Shown: positions 6,692 through 9,059 of the stretch, piece after piece | How the letters are laid out: each line of letters starts with the position of its first letter | How positions within the stretch are numbered: position 1 is the stretch's first letter | Assembly: GCA_030618315.1 (NCBI GenBank) | Contig: JAUXDO010000047.1 | Coordinates: 1 to 9,059, forward strand | Direction: 5' to 3' | DNA from: Candidatus Peregrinibacteria bacterium | GTDB lineage: Bacteria > Patescibacteriota > Gracilibacteria > UM-FILTER-43-11 | DNA length: 9,059 nt | The notes under the pieces: generated by a model | What the model saw: the letters and a program-made list of their open reading frames with translations, nothing else | The model's database searches: none | Told to the model about the DNA's origin: nothing | Made by a program: the position numbers and the translations under genes

Positions 6692-6739
6692 AAAACCCTT
6701 TTTTTTAATTTGAAATTCAATTTCAATCGGAGGTAATTT

Positions 6740-6919
6740 ATGACGCTGAGACATAAAAGTTTGGAAAGACGTTCGCGTAAATCAGATGATATGGTTAATA
6801 CCCGTCAAAAAGATACTATTCCTGCGAATAAAAAATCTAATTTTTGTACTTGTACTCCACCACCAGCACTTGCTGAGGGTGTATGCACGAAGTGTAAAAA
6901 ACCCAGAAAGGTTTTCTAG
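6740..6919 (+). CDS. Small zinc-knuckle protein A (59 aa)
   Basis: Translated by hand from ATG 6740 to TAG 6917-6919. The start is fixed by a strong SD, GGAGG at 6729-6733 with a 6-nt spacing. The first 33 residues are highly charged and basic (MTLRHKSLERRSRKSDD...). The C-terminal half carries Cys36-x-Cys38, a Pro-rich turn (TPPPALAEG) and Cys49-x2-Cys52 followed by KKPRK, a plausible four-Cys zinc site. It shares the end pattern [GA]-[VT]-C-[TS]-x-C-x-[KR] with the next two genes. No known family is recognised. A small nucleic-acid- or protein-binding regulator is possible but unproven. The +1-frame open stretch at 6786-6974 overlapping it has no SD and is a shadow. Confidence 0.7.
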   Translation: MTLRHKSLERRSRKSDDMVNTRQKDTIPANKKSNFCTCTPPPALAEGVCTKCKKPRKVF

Positions 6920-6935
6920 CAAAAAAAGAGGGTTC

Positions 6936-6970
6936 CCCCAGAGTATGATGCAAATTGTACTCTGGGGTTC
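6936..6970 (+). terminator. Hairpin between mini genes A and B (terminator or attenuator)
   Basis: A perfect 10-bp GC-rich stem CCCCAGAGTA (6936-6945) pairs with TACTCTGGGG (6958-6967) around a 12-nt loop, 16 nt after the stop of gene A. It is followed only by TTCTTAAA, a weak T tract. Partial termination, or protection of the upstream mRNA end, is likely. Confidence 0.6.
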
Positions 6971-6980
6971 TTAAAATCAT

Positions 6981-7008
6981 TTGACAATCAAAAATCTATA
7001 AGTAGAAT
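6981..7008 (+). promoter_or_regulatory. Strong sigma-70-like promoter for mini genes B and C
   Basis: A perfect -35 TTGACA (6981-6986), 16-bp spacer and -10 TAGAAT (7003-7008). Start near 7015, giving a leader of about 95 nt to the ATG at 7110. It lies immediately after the hairpin of gene A, so genes B and C can be expressed on their own. Confidence 0.75.
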
Positions 7009-7109
7009 ACCTTAGTCAAATTCGTTTTGAGTAGCTTTAGTTCATGTTGAATTATCTATTCTCGGATGACATTGCCCTCTTTAACAATCACAGGAAAGGA
7101 ACAGTCGAA

Positions 7110-7307
7110 ATGACACAAGTCAAATCTCATGTATCAGGTGTAAATTCCGAAAATGAATGTTATGAATTTCCAATTCCAAGTCAGTTTGCTCAAACGTTTT
7201 TTAAGGAGAACTTTGAAGAGACAGCGGGCTATTGCCCAACACATAAAAAATTTGTTACTCTCCGTCATGGAGTGTGTACGAATTGCTGTCGATTAGCGGA
7301 GGACTGA
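7110..7307 (+). CDS. Small zinc-knuckle protein B (65 aa)
   Basis: I choose ATG 7110 because AAGGA (7096-7100) precedes it by 9 nt. An in-frame ATG at 7044 would add 22 residues but has no SD. The protein begins MTQVKSHVSGVNSENE and has an acidic/aromatic middle (FPIPSQFAQTFFKENFEETAG). It ends in a compact zinc-type site: Cys-x2-His (CPTH), ten residues, then Cys-x2-Cys-Cys (GVCTNCCR). The stop TGA (7305-7307) abuts the ATG of gene C, so B and C are probably translationally coupled. The end pattern matches proteins A and C. I do not recognise the family; zinc binding is inferred from the spacing. Confidence 0.75.
   Translation: MTQVKSHVSGVNSENECYEFPIPSQFAQTFFKENFEETAGYCPTHKKFVTLRHGVCTNCCRLAED
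7298..7302 (+). promoter_or_regulatory. SD site of gene C inside gene B
   Basis: GGAGG lies inside the last codons of gene B, 5 nt before the ATG at 7308. It fixes the start of gene C. Confidence 0.8.
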
Positions 7308-7523
7308 ATGCCTAACGAAAAAGTATTATCGGCAATTGCGTTAGGTGAAGCTCATGGAGTATCACCTGATCTATTGCCAATCATTTCGGCAAATAAGATT
7401 TTTGAGAAAGAAGGTATAACTGAGCTGATTGAGTGTTTTACCGACGGTTGTACAAATCTAACTCCAGATGATCCAGAAAGTCCTTTTGCTACTTGTAGCG
7501 AGTGTATGAGAATACGAAGATAA
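7308..7523 (+). CDS. Small zinc-knuckle protein C (71 aa)
   Basis: It starts right after the stop of gene B, with GGAGG 5 nt upstream, and ends at TAA 7521-7523. The N-terminal 40 residues look like a small helical part (KVLSAIALGEAHGVSPDLLPIISANKIF is broken by Gly/Pro, then EKEGITELIE). The C-terminal half has Cys43-x4-Cys48, a 14-residue Pro/Asp-rich loop, and Cys63-x2-Cys66 followed by MRIRR. It ends with the same [GA]-[VT]-C-[TS]-x-C-x-[KR] pattern as A and B. No family recognised. Co-transcription with B from the promoter at 6981 and termination at 7545-7577 are inferred from layout. Confidence 0.78.
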   Translation: MPNEKVLSAIALGEAHGVSPDLLPIISANKIFEKEGITELIECFTDGCTNLTPDDPESPFATCSECMRIRR

Positions 7524-7540
7524 ATTGGAGGGTGTATTAA

Positions 7541-7558
7541 ATGACGGGGCTAGAGTAA
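7541..7558 (+). other. Five-codon micro-ORF (MTGLE) with SD, inside a terminator stem
   Basis: GGAGGG (7527-7532) precedes an ATG by 8 nt. The frame is ATG ACG GGG CTA GAG TAA, and it occupies the left arm and loop of the terminator hairpin. It could be the stub of a lost fourth gene, a leader-type peptide whose translation would melt the hairpin, or chance. Confidence 0.35.
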
Positions 7559-7577
7559 TCTAGCCCCGCTTTTTTTT
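7545..7577 (+). terminator. Strong intrinsic terminator of the mini zinc-knuckle cluster
   Basis: A 10-bp perfect stem, CGGGGCTAGA (7545-7554) with TCTAGCCCCG (7559-7568), is closed by a GTAA loop, which is a GNRA tetraloop. Eight T (7570-7577) follow. It also separates the cluster from the convergent dehydrogenase gene. Confidence 0.92.
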
Positions 7578-7605
7578 AATTGCTTTAGCTTATTTTTATA
7601 AATGC

Positions 7606-8574
7606 CTACTGTCCATGTACTTGGTGTACAAGTTTTTCTTCGTCTATAAATCTTTTAATAGATGTAATTGCTTCGGAAAACATTTTGCTTATCGAATCAT
7701 CTGCATAAAAAGCAATGTGAGGAGTGATTATTACACCCGGTAAGTGAATTAGTTCGTGATTTTCTTTAATATTGTCTTCGTGCTCTAAAACATCCAAAGC
7801 TACATCTAAAAACTTACCGTCTTTTATCGCCTGAATCAGGTCAGGAGTATTTATCAATCCACCGCGTGCAGTATTAATAAGTACTACTCCATCTTTCATT
7901 TTTCCGATAGTTTCTTTATTAATCATATGTTTTGTTTCCGGAAAGAGTGGAACATGAAGAGAGATAATATCTGATTTTTCCCAAATATCTTCAAGTGAAT
8001 CCATATAGGTAAAATGGTAATCTATAGCCTTATCGGCGTTTGGATATTTGTCATAAGCTATCACATTCATCAAAAAGCCAAGTGATGCAATACGGCAGAC
8101 ATTCATACCTATCTTACCTGTTCCAATTACTCCAAGTGTTTTGCCTTTTAGCGCTATGCCTCTAAGTCCTTTCCTGCTGAATTTCTCATTTTCTGTTCTT
8201 TCCTCGCCCTCTAAAACGTTTCTAATAGAAGCTAAAAGTAATGCAAATACATGTTCTGCAATTACATGTGAGCCATAATCGGGCACATTGCAAACTGGAA
8301 TCTCTTTTTTATCTGCCCATTTTAAATCTATATGATCGTATCCAACTGTTCTTGTGGCAATCATTTTTAAATTTGGAAGTTTTTCCAGATTTTCGGCATT
8401 AAATTTCGAGTAAATCATTCCGCATAAAATTTCAGCGTCTTTACATTTATCGATACACTTTTTATTAAATGGTTCTTTGAATATTTTTGCATCAGGAAAT
8501 TCACTAAGAACCTTTTCGTTATCCTGATTTTCTACTTCAAAGAAATAAATGTTTTTTTCGTTGATATTTGACAT
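7606..8574 (-). CDS. D-isomer-specific 2-hydroxyacid dehydrogenase (D-lactate dehydrogenase-like)
   Basis: 322 residues, the normal length for NAD-dependent D-2-hydroxyacid dehydrogenases, which interconvert a 2-keto acid such as pyruvate and its D-2-hydroxy acid in the cytoplasm. The substrate-domain motif TVGYDHID (76-83) and NVPDYGSHVIAEHVFALLLA (96-115) are intact. The Rossmann loop is GTGKIG at 151-156, with Asp175 after the second strand, which favours NAD over NADP. The catalytic triad is Arg237 (NTARGG), Glu264 (DVLE) and His286 (TPHIAFY). The TPHxAFY form and overall pattern resemble the D-lactate branch, but D-glycerate or other substrates cannot be excluded, so no symbol is given. 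ATG 8574 lies 27 bp from the promoter -10; no SD is seen. It is monocistronic and converges on the mini-gene cluster. Confidence 0.93.
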   Translation of the reverse strand: MSNINEKNIYFFEVENQDNEKVLSEFPDAKIFKEPFNKKCIDKCKDAEILCGMIYSKFNAENLEKLPNLKMIATRTVGYDHIDLKWADKKEIPVCNVPDYGSHVIAEHVFALLLASIRNVLEGEERTENEKFSRKGLRGIALKGKTLGVIGTGKIGMNVCRIASLGFLMNVIAYDKYPNADKAIDYHFTYMDSLEDIWEKSDIISLHVPLFPETKHMINKETIGKMKDGVVLINTARGGLINTPDLIQAIKDGKFLDVALDVLEHEDNIKENHELIHLPGVIITPHIAFYADDSISKMFSEAITSIKRFIDEEKLVHQVHGQ

Positions 8575-8600
8575 GATTTTTGTTGTTTATTTGTATTCTT

Positions 8601-8629
8601 ATTATATTTGATACTGTTTTGAATGTCTA
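8601..8629 (-). promoter_or_regulatory. Sigma-70-like promoter for the 2-hydroxyacid dehydrogenase gene
   Basis: On the minus strand TAGACA (8629-8624), 17-bp spacer, perfect TATAAT (8606-8601). The leader would be about 20 nt. The 38-bp palindrome begins 17 bp upstream of the -35 box. Confidence 0.7.
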
Positions 8630-8645
8630 TGAGAAGGAAACAGGG

Positions 8646-8683
8646 TATCCGAAGGCGCGCAAACGTTTGCGCGCCTTCGGATA
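8646..8683. repeat. 38-bp perfect GC-rich palindrome between divergent genes
   Basis: The half-site TATCCGAAGGCGCGCAAAC is followed exactly by its reverse complement, with no spacer (centre between 8664 and 8665). Beyond it, pairing continues with single-base interruptions (GG before, ACC after). It is far more GC-rich than its surroundings. As DNA it could form a cruciform; as RNA in the leader of the plus-strand gene it would be a very stable hairpin. It may be a mobile REP-like palindrome or an operator. Confidence 0.9.
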
Positions 8684-8728
8684 ACCGTGTTACAATCAGC
8701 TTGATAATAAAAACTAACACAAAATATC

Positions 8729-9059
8729 ATGGAACTTTTAGCAACACTTACAATAGGTACAATTCTTTTAGTACTTGTTTTAATTATACTTCAGTTTTTC
8801 TTTGTAATTTTTTCATTATTTATAAGTGGAAAAATCGTTGATAGTATTAATGATGAATTTTCTTCTGCTGTGAGAACTTTTGGATGGTGGTTTTTGGTGG
8901 GTATTGGTTTTAGCTTGTTTTACGCACTGGTTGGCTTTGTACTGGAGCCATTTGCTACAATAATAATGCCAATTCTTTTTGTTATTTTAATAGTTGTAAA
9001 TTTTATAATTGTTAAAAGGATTTATGACTTAGAAATCGGAAAAACATTTTTAATGTTTA
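8729..9059 (+). CDS. Small multi-pass membrane protein, partial (3' end outside the window)
   Basis: Translated by hand from ATG 8729: 110 codons run to the window end without a stop. It begins MELLATLTIGTILLVLVLII. Three hydrophobic helices are seen at about residues 8-33, 52-72 and 75-96, with a polar loop GKIVDSINDEFSS between the first two and a charged stretch KRIYDLEIGK after the third. The start is supported by the hydrophobic N-terminus and by being the first ATG after the palindrome; no SD is seen, as in most longer genes here. The overlapping other-frame ORF at 8623-8841 runs through the palindrome and is a shadow. Function not recognised. Confidence 0.7.
   Translation, partial: MELLATLTIGTILLVLVLIILQFFFVIFSLFISGKIVDSINDEFSSAVRTFGWWFLVGIGFSLFYALVGFVLEPFATIIMPILFVILIVVNFIIVKRIYDLEIGKTFLMF

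Noticed and set aside
6470..6739. Possible small RNA or riboswitch in the 270-bp gap between divergent genes
   Set aside because: Only a short palindrome and two promoters are visible; no larger conserved fold or riboswitch core was recognised.
6786..6974. 62-residue ORF overlapping mini gene A
   Set aside because: No SD, and it reads through the inter-gene hairpin; the SD-preceded frame at 6740 has the conserved cysteines.
7044..7109. Longer start for mini gene B adding 22 residues
   Set aside because: No SD before ATG 7044, while ATG 7110 has AAGGA at 9 nt like its neighbours; the longer form cannot be fully excluded.
8623..8841. 72-residue plus-strand ORF upstream of the membrane protein
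   Set aside because: It translates the palindrome and the start of the membrane-protein gene in another frame; no SD and no recognisable domain.

Overview
The window looks like a chromosomal stretch from an AT-rich bacterium, most likely of the Candidate Phyla Radiation (Patescibacteria). This lineage call is an inference. It rests on a DUF4012-type membrane protein, a protein with CxxC-x17-CxxC zinc domains and RGG-rich linkers, thrombospondin-type-3 surface proteins, and several genes without a Shine-Dalgarno (SD) site. Genes end at TAA, TAG and TGA with no in-frame TGA read through, so the standard bacterial code (table 11) fits and the TGA=Gly groups do not.

Layout. 1-732 is the 3' end of a surface protein: a (Ser/Thr-Asp)n linker, then a C-terminal domain, then a hairpin. 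895-1581 encodes an anchored, Ca-binding TSP3-repeat protein with its own extended -10 promoter. It converges on 1645-2424 (minus), a nucleic-acid-binding-like protein combining RGG segments, two zinc domains, a helix and a histone-H1-like Lys tail; a bidirectional terminator lies between them. 2659-4557 is AMP-forming acetyl-CoA synthetase. It converges on 4748-6469 (minus), a DUF4012 membrane protein, and the whole 190-bp gap between the two is filled by a nested palindromic element. 6740-7523 holds three tiny cysteine-rich zinc-knuckle genes, each with a clear SD, two promoters and a strong terminator. 7606-8574 (minus) is a D-2-hydroxyacid dehydrogenase. 8729 to the end is a membrane protein cut by the window edge. 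A 38-bp perfect GC-rich palindrome sits between these last two genes.

How the genes may work together. Acetyl-CoA synthetase and the D-2-hydroxyacid (D-lactate-like) dehydrogenase both act at the pyruvate/acetate/lactate ends of fermentation, but they are not in one operon. The first two genes both make Asp-rich, probably Ca-binding, exported proteins.

The most unusual parts are the mini zinc-knuckle cluster, which ends in an SD plus a five-codon ORF built into the terminator hairpin, and the two palindromic intergenic elements. I see no RNA gene, CRISPR array, transposase or phage structural gene.
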